Source: Pseudomonas fluorescens
GTDB taxonomy: Bacteria; Pseudomonadota; Gammaproteobacteria; Pseudomonadales; Pseudomonadaceae
NCBI RefSeq assembly: GCF_002837185.1
Contig: NZ_KZ478028.1
Span: 1-37,130 of the forward strand
Length of the DNA: 37,130 bases
Reading direction: 5' to 3'
A model generated the notes under the pieces. It did not search any database, had not been told where the DNA came from, and saw nothing but the letters and a program-made list of their open reading frames with translations. Position numbers and translations under genes: made by a program. Below, in pieces: positions 8,576-14,175 of the stretch (its first letter is position 1; each line of letters opens with the position of its first letter).

Positions 8576-9586
8576 CTACTTGACCAAGCGCTTTTCTTTA
8601 GAGGGGCGATAGCCGAAATACGCGCTGTAGCACTTGCTGAAATGACTCGGTGACACAAAACCGCAGGCCACCAGCACGTCCACCTGCGACAGCTCGGTGT
8701 GCTGCAACAGGCGCCGCGCTTCGGTCACGCGCAACTCCATGTAGTAGCGCTGCGGCGTGGTGCCCAGCTGTTCCTTGAACAGGCGCTCCAACTGGCGACG
8801 CGAGCGGCCGGCGTAGACGGCGAGCTGGTCGAGCTCAAGCGGTTCTTCGAGGTTGGCGTCCATCAGCTTGAGCACTTCGCGCAGCGGTGCGCTGACGCAG
8901 ACGTTTTCGGTCGGTTTGATGCGGCGGTAGCGCGACTCTTCGAAGGCGAGGATGTCTTCGATGCCTTCGACCAACGCCTTGCCGTGCAGGCCCTTGATCC
9001 AGTCCAGGGCCATATGGAAGGCACCCGAGGGGCTGGAAGCGGTGAGGCGGTCGCGGTCGATCACATAGGGCTCGCTGGTGACCTGCGCGGCTTTGCACAC
9101 CTCCGCCAGCGCCGGACGATGCTCCGGGTGGATGGCGCAACGGTAGCCCTGCAACAACCCGGCGCGGCCGAGAAACCACGAGCCGTTCCACAGGCCGGCA
9201 AGCCCGATACCCTGTTCGGCAGCGGCGTGCAGGATATGGATAAAGTCTTCACTGGCCTTGAGTTCGGTGCGAAATCCGCCACAGATCACCAGCAGGTCCA
9301 AATCCTGCAAAACCGAAGGTTCCAGGCGCGCATCGGGACGGATGACCAGGCCCAGGTCGCTGATGATCTCACGCTCGTCCCACCCGAACGTGCGTGTCAC
9401 GAACAGCTCCGGACGCAGCAGGTTGGCGGTGACCAGCGTGTCGAGGGTCTGGGTGAAGGCAGGCAGCGAGAAATGTTCGAGCAGCAGGAAGCCGATGCGG
9501 GTGACCGCAGCTCTCTGCTGGGGGTTGTCATTGAGGTAGCGCAGGTTCTTACCCTTCATGCCACCGCTGAACTGGCGTCTTTCCAT
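8576..9586 (-). CDS. GlxA family regulator (amidotransferase-like + AraC HTH)
   Basis: A transcriptional regulator with an N-terminal DJ-1/PfpI-type domain (about 25-190, TRIGFLLLEHFSLPAF onward) and a C-terminal AraC helix-turn-helix (about 235-330, ending in GFVSPSHFSKCYSAYFGYRPS). The site where an active amidotransferase would have Cys reads LWNGSWFLG, so the domain is sensory and non-catalytic. Pseudomonads use this class (ArgR, GbdR, CdhR, SouR, LhpR) for amino acid and quaternary amine catabolism. Its proximity to the hydroxyproline operon makes an LhpR-like role possible but unproven. The start is uncertain (ATG 9586, ATG 9559 or GTG 9601). Confidence 0.88.
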   Translation of the reverse strand: MERRQFSGGMKGKNLRYLNDNPQQRAAVTRIGFLLLEHFSLPAFTQTLDTLVTANLLRPELFVTRTFGWDEREIISDLGLVIRPDARLEPSVLQDLDLLVICGGFRTELKASEDFIHILHAAAEQGIGLAGLWNGSWFLGRAGLLQGYRCAIHPEHRPALAEVCKAAQVTSEPYVIDRDRLTASSPSGAFHMALDWIKGLHGKALVEGIEDILAFEESRYRRIKPTENVCVSAPLREVLKLMDANLEEPLELDQLAVYAGRSRRQLERLFKEQLGTTPQRYYMELRVTEARRLLQHTELSQVDVLVACGFVSPSHFSKCYSAYFGYRPSKEKRLVK

Positions 9587-9832
9587 CGCGGGTTGGCCCA
9601 CTCTTATTGTTGATGCAGTGGGCGCTATCTTAGGGGCAAACGCGGTGGCTGTCTCACTCCCTGCGGCTGATCAGCAAAAACCTGTGGTGCCTGAAAACCT
9701 GCGACTCAGGCGCTCGCTCGCCATCTGATACGGTTTTTTGCGCATCATCTGCCTCTGTATCGAAAGCCGCCCGAAGCGGACAATGGCGCCACCCGACATT
9801 CCTGTCGTCCCCCCCTTCCCTTTGGAGGCCTT

Positions 9833-9916
9833 ATGACCAAGATGGCTATTTTCCTGTTCGGTTTTCTGGTGCTGACCATCGGCATCGGCTTGCTGGCGAC
9901 CATCTCGCCGGTCTAG
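9833..9916 (+). CDS. 27-aa single-helix membrane peptide
   Basis: A tiny ORF, MTKMAIFLFGFLVLTIGIGL followed by LATISPV, preceded by GGAGG 4 nt before the ATG. Almost the whole chain is one hydrophobic helix with a lysine at the N terminus. The coding-like third-position GC and the strong ribosome site support expression. It lies alone between the GlxA-type regulator and the convergent LysE gene. Function unknown. Confidence 0.6.
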   Translation: MTKMAIFLFGFLVLTIGIGLLATISPV

Positions 9917-9924
9917 TGGGGCTG

Positions 9925-10533
9925 TCACCCCACAAAAAGCATCGGATACAGCGACAGCACCAGCAACCCCGCCATGGTCCAGTTGAATGCCCGCAACCAG
10001 CGCGGCTCGCGCAATACACTGCGCAAGCCGCTGCCGCAGCCGACCCACACGCACACACTCGGCAGGTTGACCACGGCAAACACCAGCGCAATCACCAGCA
10101 CATTGGTCACGTAACCCTCGGCCGGCGTGTAGGTCGTAATCGCGCCCAGTGCCATGATCCACGCCTTGGGGTTGACCCACTGAAACGCCGCCGCGCCAAG
10201 AAAAGTCATCGGCTTGCCCTGTTCGTCCTCACTGTCCGTCATGCCGCCGGCGTTGGCGATCTTCCAGGCCAGGTACAGCAGATAGGCAGCGCCGACATAG
10301 CGCAGCAGCGTGTACGCCCAGGGGAACAGCTTGAACACTTCGCCCAGGCCCAGTCCCACGCAAATCACCAGCACCATGAACCCAAGGCTGATCCCCAGCG
10401 CATGGGGCATCGAACGGCGAAAGCCGAAATTCACGCCAGAGGCCAGCAACATGGTGTTGTTGGGCCCAGGAGTGATCGACGACACGAAAGCGAACAGCAC
10501 AAAGGCTGACAGAAGACTGGTGGACATGACCAT
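9925..10533 (-). CDS. LysE/RhtB family amino acid exporter
   Basis: An inner-membrane efflux protein of about 200 aa with roughly six hydrophobic segments. The family signature FVSSITPGPNNTMLLASGVNFGF is split by the usual N-terminal helix, and FQWVNPKAWIMALGA matches the conserved central motif. Members export lysine, homoserine, threonine, cysteine metabolites and similar molecules; the specific substrate cannot be read from sequence. It could begin at ATG 10533 or at ATG 10527; neither has a good ribosome site. The 3' end is only 8 nt from the convergent 27-aa ORF. Confidence 0.9.
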   Translation of the reverse strand: MVMSTSLLSAFVLFAFVSSITPGPNNTMLLASGVNFGFRRSMPHALGISLGFMVLVICVGLGLGEVFKLFPWAYTLLRYVGAAYLLYLAWKIANAGGMTDSEDEQGKPMTFLGAAAFQWVNPKAWIMALGAITTYTPAEGYVTNVLVIALVFAVVNLPSVCVWVGCGSGLRSVLREPRWLRAFNWTMAGLLVLSLYPMLFVG

Positions 10534-10641
10534 GGCGCGGCATCCAAGCGGGGTTGATGTGCCTGCGACAGTAGAGGGTTGTGCGCTTTATCGCCCCATA
10601 CAGCTGGCGCTGGATCGAGGAATACACTTTGATGACATGGG

Positions 10642-10675
10642 TTTCACGAAGCTTTCACAGACGCAGGCCTAGAGT
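10642..10675 (+). promoter_or_regulatory. Pho-box-like repeat with candidate -10
   Basis: Two TTTCAC half-sites start 11 bp apart (10642 and 10653), the spacing of PhoB half-sites, though each differs from TGTCAC by one base. TAGAGT at 10670-10675 lies about 11 nt further on, where a -10 would be expected. A strong terminator follows within 60 nt. It is a pattern match only. Confidence 0.35.
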
Positions 10676-10704
10676 TATCCCAGCTCCTACATGAACACCT
10701 TTTA

Positions 10705-10734
10705 GCCCGCTCCCCCATCGCGGGCTTTTCTTTG
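10705..10734 (+). terminator. Rho-independent terminator
   Basis: Stem GCCCGC (10705-10710) / GCGGGC (10720-10725) with a 9-nt loop, followed by TTTTCTTT. It reads rightward, yet no annotated gene ends just upstream on this strand; it therefore ends a short transcript or attenuates the next gene. Confidence 0.75.
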
Positions 10735-10760
10735 CCTGTGATTTTCCCCGGATAAACACA

Positions 10761-11018
10761 ATGGACGCGTTGATAGACGATCTCGGCGGTCCCAGGACTG
10801 CGCAGCAGGAACTGTTCTACGACCTCGAAGATGCCGGCGCCGTGATCGGCTGGTCGATGGTTGAACTGACGGCCCTGGCGGCCGGCGGCAGCGCGGGTAA
10901 TCAAGCGGCGCTGCTGACCAAAGTGTGCGCCCTGCTGGCCATCCAGCAGAAACGTCTTGAAGCCTATGCGCATGAAGTCAAAGAGCAGCGAATCAATCGA
11001 GCTGAAGCGGCTGGCTGA
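10761..11018 (+). CDS. Small conserved-type hypothetical protein (85 aa)
   Basis: An acidic N-terminal half (MDALIDDLGG, then FYDLEDAGAVIGWSMVELTALAAGG) is followed by a helical, mildly basic C-terminus (IQQKRLEAYAHEVKEQRINR). It has no signal peptide and no membrane segment. Codon usage is normal for the window. The start is the first ATG; the ribosome site is weak (GGATAAACACA before ATG). A terminator 30 nt upstream suggests either its own promoter or attenuated read-through. I do not recognise the family. Confidence 0.6.
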   Translation: MDALIDDLGGPRTAQQELFYDLEDAGAVIGWSMVELTALAAGGSAGNQAALLTKVCALLAIQQKRLEAYAHEVKEQRINRAEAAG

Positions 11019-11051
11019 GACCAGCCGCAAATCTGCATGGGGGTGGGGCAA

Positions 11052-11219
11052 TCAGCGATGTTGCGTGGAATGCTGGCTACCGTCGGTTTGTTGTTTTTTT
11101 ACACGCTTGCGCGTTCTGAGTTCGTATTGGTGGTGGACAAACCAGATCACCAGAAGCAGAGCCGTCACGCCGAAAACCAAAGTTAAAAGCTCTAGCGCAG
11201 TACCTTCGTGTGCAAACAT
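11052..11219 (-). CDS. Small single-pass membrane protein (55 aa)
   Basis: The ATG at 11219 is chosen because GAGGA lies 8 nt upstream. The protein starts MFAHEGTALELLTLVFG, has one transmembrane segment (about residues 9-28, LELLTLVFGVTALLLVIWFV) and ends in a basic cytoplasmic tail (HHQYELRTRKRVKKQQ). A perfect AT-rich palindrome lies just upstream (11267-11296) and may control it. Function unknown. Confidence 0.65.
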   Translation of the reverse strand: MFAHEGTALELLTLVFGVTALLLVIWFVHHQYELRTRKRVKKQQTDGSQHSTQHR

Positions 11220-11266
11220 TTTTCGTTCCTCATCCTGAAGCCGTGTGACCGGAAAACAGCCACACC

Positions 11267-11296
11267 GAAATTGTTTGTAACAATACAAACAATTTC
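11267..11296. promoter_or_regulatory. 12-bp perfect AT-rich inverted repeat, operator-like
   Basis: GAAATTGTTTGT and ACAAACAATTTC are exact inverted repeats separated by AACAAT, with a nested TTGTAACAATACAA dyad. It lies 48 nt upstream of the 55-aa membrane protein on the minus strand. Length and symmetry resemble a TetR- or GntR-type operator; no T-run makes termination unlikely. Confidence 0.5.
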
Positions 11297-11422
11297 AGGG
11301 TAGTCGGCTGAGGCGTCCGTGACAACCGTTTAAGGGCCGGAACCCTTGATCCAGACACGTCATTCGTCGAAAACCACGGATTCGGGATTTGAAAAAACGA
11401 TGGCTGGGTCGTTCTGCACCGC

Positions 11423-11449
11423 AAAAAAAACCCGGCGCCAGGCCGGGTT
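11423..11449 (-). terminator. Rho-independent terminator of the 65-aa gene
   Basis: On the minus strand, an 8-bp stem AACCCGGC / GCCGGGTT with a 5-nt loop runs directly into eight T residues (A8 at 11423-11430 on the plus strand). It lies about 20 nt past the stop of the small acidic protein. Confidence 0.85.
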
Positions 11450-11468
11450 CATTCGCTTGAATCAATCA

Positions 11469-11666
11469 CTAGTTATCCGGATGCTCACTGGCCACCGAAT
11501 CGGCCGCATCCACATCCGACATATCCTCCTCCAGCGGCGCCTCGTCGTCCGGCGGCAGTGGAATAGTGTCCTCATCACGCTTAGGGTCGTGACCGGTTTC
11601 GTTATCGGTATTGCGGGTGACGTCCTGTTGAGACAGGTTCCCCGGGGCATTTTCGTTGATATGCAT
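11469..11666 (-). CDS. Small acidic, disordered hypothetical protein (65 aa)
   Basis: It begins MHINENAPGNLSQQDVTRNT and is strongly hydrophilic and acidic, with proline/Asp/Glu runs (IPLPPDDEAPLEEDMSDVDA). It has no cysteine, no signal peptide and no helix long enough to span a membrane, so an intrinsically disordered cytosolic protein is likely. GGAGAG lies 7 nt before the ATG, and a strong terminator follows the stop, which together support a real monocistronic gene. Family not recognised. Confidence 0.75.
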   Translation of the reverse strand: MHINENAPGNLSQQDVTRNTDNETGHDPKRDEDTIPLPPDDEAPLEEDMSDVDAADSVASEHPDN

Positions 11667-11760
11667 GCTGGCTCTCCGTTCCTACGCTCGGGATATCCGC
11701 GCTTGATATTCAGAGACGGCATGGCAGGCAGAGTGCCGGGTGGCAGACGAATGGTGATCC

Positions 11761-11835
11761 TGTGGGAGGGGGCTTGCTCTCGATGGCGGTGTGACAGTTG
11801 ATAGAGGTATTTCTGACCCACTGCTATCGAGGCCA
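11761..11835. repeat. Degenerate REPIN
   Basis: A REP core (TGTGGGAGGGGGCTTGCT at 11761) faces an eroded second arm (CCACTGCTATCGAGG, ending near 11833) that has lost its GCAAGCCCCCT portion. It lies about 50 nt from an intact copy. Confidence 0.7.
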
Positions 11836-11884
11836 AATCCTAATGCCAGTCAGTTGAGCGAACGAAATGCTCAAAGCAGCGAAG

Positions 11885-11986
11885 ATCAAATGTGGGAGGG
11901 GGCTTGCCCGCGAAGACGTCGGCCCAGCAAACACTGATGTTGGTTGACCCACCGCTATCGGGGGCAAGCCCCCTCCCACATTTGAT
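11885..11986. repeat. Intact REPIN with 25-bp perfect arms
   Basis: Arms 11885-11909 and 11962-11986 are exact inverted complements over 25 bp. They carry the REP core GTGGGAGGGGGCTTGCCC, and the inner part includes CCGCTATCGGGGG. This is the classic two-REP (REPIN) arrangement mobilised by RAYT transposases; no RAYT gene is in the window. Confidence 0.9.
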
Positions 11987-12169
11987 TTTCTCAGTCTTGT
12001 AGATTGAGTCAGCAGCAAAATCCTCTATTTCCAACCGGCATGCATCCGCTCTGTCTTGCTTCGGAGATTTCCCACAAGCCGAAGCGGTTGAGCCCTGGGA
12101 ACCAACTTGGCTAGGATTCGACGTCGCAGTAAATCCTGTGGCCGGGTGTCGCAACCTGAAGTAGTCTGA

Positions 12170-12218
12170 GGCGCGGTAGCGCCATAGCTCTGTAGCAGGC
12201 GCTTTTTTTATGCCTGCT
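12170..12218 (+). promoter_or_regulatory. Attenuator-like set of mutually exclusive hairpins
   Basis: GCGCC (12179-12183) can pair upstream with GGCGC (12170-12174) or downstream with GGCGC (12198-12202). The second pairing, extended by GCT/AGC (12187-12189/12194-12196), is followed by seven T residues (12203-12209), as in an intrinsic terminator. AGCAGGC (12194-12200) can also pair with GCCTGCT (12212-12218), which would break the terminator. The layout is that of an attenuation leader; no ligand or leader peptide is evident. Confidence 0.55.
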
Positions 12219-12230
12219 TACCGCATCTAT

Positions 12231-12305
12231 GGTGGACCGTGTGAGGCGGGCTTTTGCCCGGCCGGTACCCTCGGACACCGGTTTGCGACCCTTGCACGGT
12301 CCACC
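12231..12305 (+). ncRNA. Three-way-junction RNA resembling C4 antisense RNA
   Basis: A perfect 11-bp closing stem (GGTGGACCGTG 12231-12241 / CACGGTCCACC 12295-12305) encloses two hairpins: CGGGC-TTTT-GCCCG (12247-12260) and CCGGT / ACCGG (12262-12266 / 12277-12281) with a 10-nt loop. The size (75 nt) and architecture recall the C4 antisense RNA motif found in phages and pseudomonads, but I cannot score it here. It lies 57 nt upstream of the micro-operon at 12362-12720. Confidence 0.55.
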
Positions 12306-12334
12306 ACCCATCCGTGTCGCAACGGCGGTGGTGG
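12301..12334 (+). promoter_or_regulatory. Alternative hairpin competing with the C4-like closing stem
   Basis: CCACCACC (12301-12308) pairs exactly with GGTGGTGG (12327-12334), and an inner stem CCGT / ACGG (12312-12315 / 12322-12325) extends it. The first five bases are the same ones that close the preceding RNA junction, so the two folds exclude each other. It ends 27 nt before the ATG at 12362. Confidence 0.55.
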
Positions 12335-12361
12335 CCTCTTAACTGTCTGAGGATCGAGAGG

Positions 12362-12475
12362 ATGTTTTTAACAAATCGTAATGATCGAGCTGTTGAGATA
12401 GAAGTCGTGGAAATCTATTGGTGCTTAGCCGTGAGCATTCGTTCAATGTGTGGCGCATTGGAGTATCGGCCATGA
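12362..12475 (+). CDS. 37-aa small ORF coupled to the next gene
   Basis: It starts MFLTNRNDRAVEIEVVEIYW and has GAGG 9 nt upstream. Its TGA overlaps the ATG of the next gene (ATGA at 12472-12475), the usual sign of translational coupling. It could be a leader peptide or a small protein in its own right; no known family is recognised. The structured RNA just upstream suggests that its translation is the regulated step. Confidence 0.5.
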   Translation: MFLTNRNDRAVEIEVVEIYWCLAVSIRSMCGALEYRP

Positions 12476-12720
12476 AAACCTACCCAATCGACAACGATCT
12501 TCCCACCAGTGCTTTCACAGTACGGCCAGGTATTAGCTCCGAAGAAGCACTAGTGAACGCGAGCGAAATCCTTGCATCAGCAAACGCAATGGCAAATGAA
12601 CAAGCACATGCCTCGAGCGGTTCACAGCGTCTTCAAACGTTTGGACTGGCTCAGCTTATTGAAAGCGCGGGACTTTTGGTGAATTTTGCGCTGGAGAAGA
12701 TTAGCCCAGTAACTCGCTAA
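12472..12720 (+). CDS. DUF3077/DUF6124-like small protein (82 aa)
   Basis: The sequence FTVRPGISSEEALVNASEILASANAMANEQA and the later LAQLIESAGLLVNFALEKI resemble the small helical Pseudomonas proteins placed in DUF3077 or DUF6124. These have the pattern 'FxVxxGxxxEEALxxAsxLL' followed by an amphipathic helix. The start at 12472 overlaps the upstream stop and has GGAG 8 nt before it; an in-frame start at 12418 would add 18 residues lying over the upstream ORF. The function of such proteins is unknown; they are usually multi-copy and strain-variable. Base composition is lower in GC than the window average. Confidence 0.65.
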   Translation: MKTYPIDNDLPTSAFTVRPGISSEEALVNASEILASANAMANEQAHASSGSQRLQTFGLAQLIESAGLLVNFALEKISPVTR

Positions 12721-12779
12721 ATTTTTAGTGTATAGCTGGAAATAGCAAGGATTAGAATTTTAATGTTGCTCCAACCTTG

Positions 12780-12812
12780 GTCTTCACTCCTTTTGTAAGG
12801 AGGAGTGAAGAC
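12780..12812. terminator. 12-bp perfect hairpin after the micro-operon
   Basis: GTCTTCACTCCT (12780-12791) and AGGAGTGAAGAC (12801-12812) pair exactly around a 9-nt loop. A competing inner pairing CTCCTT / AAGGAG is possible. No T-run follows on either strand, so it may be a rho-assisted 3' end or a processing stem. Confidence 0.5.
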
Positions 12813-12948
12813 TAAGTGACGTGCCACAAACCATCAGTCGCGACCAGTTCCCGTGACGCCAGCGGCGCTCGGGAGCTGCCAGCTCTTTCTGATGTTGTGA
12901 ATGATGGTCTGACCCCAATTAGTTCCTGACGGCGATTCCTCCCCGGCA

Positions 12949-13104
12949 GTGCTGATCCGCCAGTTTCAGTTCAAGGACATTCGCCCATAAGCAGCCAGCG
13001 AAATCGAATTTACACACACCAGCCGAATGCTTGGCCACTCGACCGAAGAGATGACCAAGAAGGTGTACCGTCGGGTGGGAGAGATCGTAAAGCCAACTAG
13101 ATAG
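12949..13104 (+). pseudogene. Tyrosine recombinase/integrase C-terminal remnant
   Basis: Read in one frame, this encodes FQFKDIRP-stop-AASEIEFTHTSRMLGHSTEEMTKKVYRRVGEIVKPTR. That is the catalytic tail of a phage-type integrase, with the LGHxxxxMTxxVYxR region carrying the nucleophilic Tyr. A TAA at 12988-12990 replaces what is usually a Lys codon, and nothing upstream matches the rest of the protein, so this is a decayed fragment. It lies about 770 bp from tRNA-Cys, consistent with an old island using that tRNA. Confidence 0.8.
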
Positions 13105-13159
13105 TGGCGTGCTAGATTGCCTCCTCTCTAACAACCTCTAAAAAATAGGAGTGCCAGGT

Positions 13160-13768
13160 ATGGAAATGGTCATGAACACAGGTACTGGGGAGGTATATAG
13201 ATTCGACCTGGCCGTGGAGAAAATTTCAGATGTCCAAATTATTATCGCTGCGGCCGAGACAGAAGATGAACTGGGTTGCGTGCTGCGCTTCCATTTAATG
13301 CTGGAAAGCCTCCTATCGTTTTACCTTGATGAGAAGTGCCAGGGCGAAGTAGGCAGATACGCTAAGCCGCCGCGAGACTTCGGCCAGAAGCTGGGCATGG
13401 CTGCTGCGTTTGGCATTCCGGTGCAGATAGCAGCGGTGATATATCAAGTTAATAGCATGCGAAACAAACTTGCCCACGGCCATAGTCCGCATCTAGACAA
13501 AGGCGACGTGCAGCAACTCGCGAGACTTGTAAACTTAATGTCTGCGATTGACCCCAAGTTCACCCCGCTGGAGAAACGCTACATCGAACTTTCGGTGAAG
13601 CGTCCGGGCGAACGGTTAAGTTTTGGAAAGGAGGGGCTCAGAATCGACTTCGTACTGGCATGCACTGCATTCTGGAGAACCGCGTTTAGTACACTCACTC
13701 AAGACGCTGCACTGAATAAGCTGAGGCTGATCATCGAAGCCGAAAAAGGCCCTGCGAGCAAGCCCTGA
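13160..13768 (+). CDS. HEPN/MltR-like hypothetical protein (202 aa)
   Basis: An all-helical soluble protein. Residues 34-106 follow the plan of HEPN-type families such as MltR and DUF4145: an acidic helix (ETEDELGCVLRFHLMLESLL), a middle FGQKLGMAAAFGI segment, and then NSMRNKLAHG. The last contains RNKLAH (Arg101-His106), matching the R-N-x3-H motif that forms the RNase site in active HEPN proteins. The start is at 13160 because AGGAG is 8 nt upstream. Base composition and codon use are less GC-biased than in the core genes. It sits between an integrase remnant and tRNA-Cys, so it is likely acquired. No nucleotidyltransferase partner is visible; enzymatic activity is inference. Confidence 0.7.
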   Translation: MEMVMNTGTGEVYRFDLAVEKISDVQIIIAAAETEDELGCVLRFHLMLESLLSFYLDEKCQGEVGRYAKPPRDFGQKLGMAAAFGIPVQIAAVIYQVNSMRNKLAHGHSPHLDKGDVQQLARLVNLMSAIDPKFTPLEKRYIELSVKRPGERLSFGKEGLRIDFVLACTAFWRTAFSTLTQDAALNKLRLIIEAEKGPASKP

Positions 13769-13832
13769 AGCCACCCCGTCAGCCCGTTTTCTCTATAGAG
13801 TTGCGGAAACGATCTCAAAACGCAGACAATAA

Positions 13833-13864
13833 AAAACCCCGTAGACGCTAATCTACGGGGTTTT
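13833..13864. terminator. Bidirectional terminator beside tRNA-Cys
   Basis: A 12-bp perfect stem AAAACCCCGTAG / CTACGGGGTTTT with an 8-nt loop. A-runs on one side and T-runs on the other make it a terminator in both directions, for tRNA-Cys (minus strand) and for the gene ending at 13768. Confidence 0.9.
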
Positions 13865-13870
13865 CAAGAG

Positions 13871-13944
13871 TGGAGGCCGAGGTCGGAATCGAACCGGCGT
13901 AGGCGGATTTGCAATCCGCTGCATAACCATTTTGCTACTCGGCC
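13871..13944 (-). tRNA. tRNA-Cys (anticodon GCA)
   Basis: On the minus strand the 74-nt molecule starts GGCCGAGTAGCAAAATGG and ends with the matching acceptor arm CTCGGCC and encoded TCCA. The anticodon loop reads TTGCAAA, giving GCA, and the T arm contains GGTTCGATTCC. A terminator follows at once. The integrase remnant and the foreign-looking gene on its 3' side make it a plausible former attachment site. Confidence 0.97.
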
Positions 13945-14117
13945 TCAAACGATCAATGCCTGTGTTGCCGGCACTCACCGCATACAAACTTGAGTGGGCT
14001 CTGTGAAGCGCGCCTCTACTCTGACTCATCCAACACATCTAACTCATTGAATACATTAAAGTTTTTAATGCTTCGTTGCGTTCGATGGGCGCCATTATGT
14101 ACTTATTTGCTTTTGCC

Positions 14118-14167
14118 CGCAACCCCTTGATTTCAAAAATATTTCGCATTGGCATCAAGGGGTTGCG
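14118..14167. terminator. 13-bp perfect hairpin downstream of pvdQ
   Basis: CGCAACCCCTTGA (14118-14130) and TCAAGGGGTTGCG (14155-14167) pair exactly around a 24-nt AT-rich loop. It lies just past the pvdQ stop on the minus strand and probably ends that transcript. Between it and the tRNA (13945-14117) I see only a small AT-rich palindrome at 14054-14070. Confidence 0.6.
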
Positions 14168-14175
14168 TGGCCGCC

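Noticed and set aside
11346..11801. Plus-strand frame of about 150 codons
   Set aside because: It runs through a strong minus-strand terminator, the antisense of the 65-aa gene, and a REP; no ribosome site was seen.
12919..13134. Minus-strand 71-codon frame
   Set aside because: It is antisense to a recognisable integrase remnant and has no features of its own.
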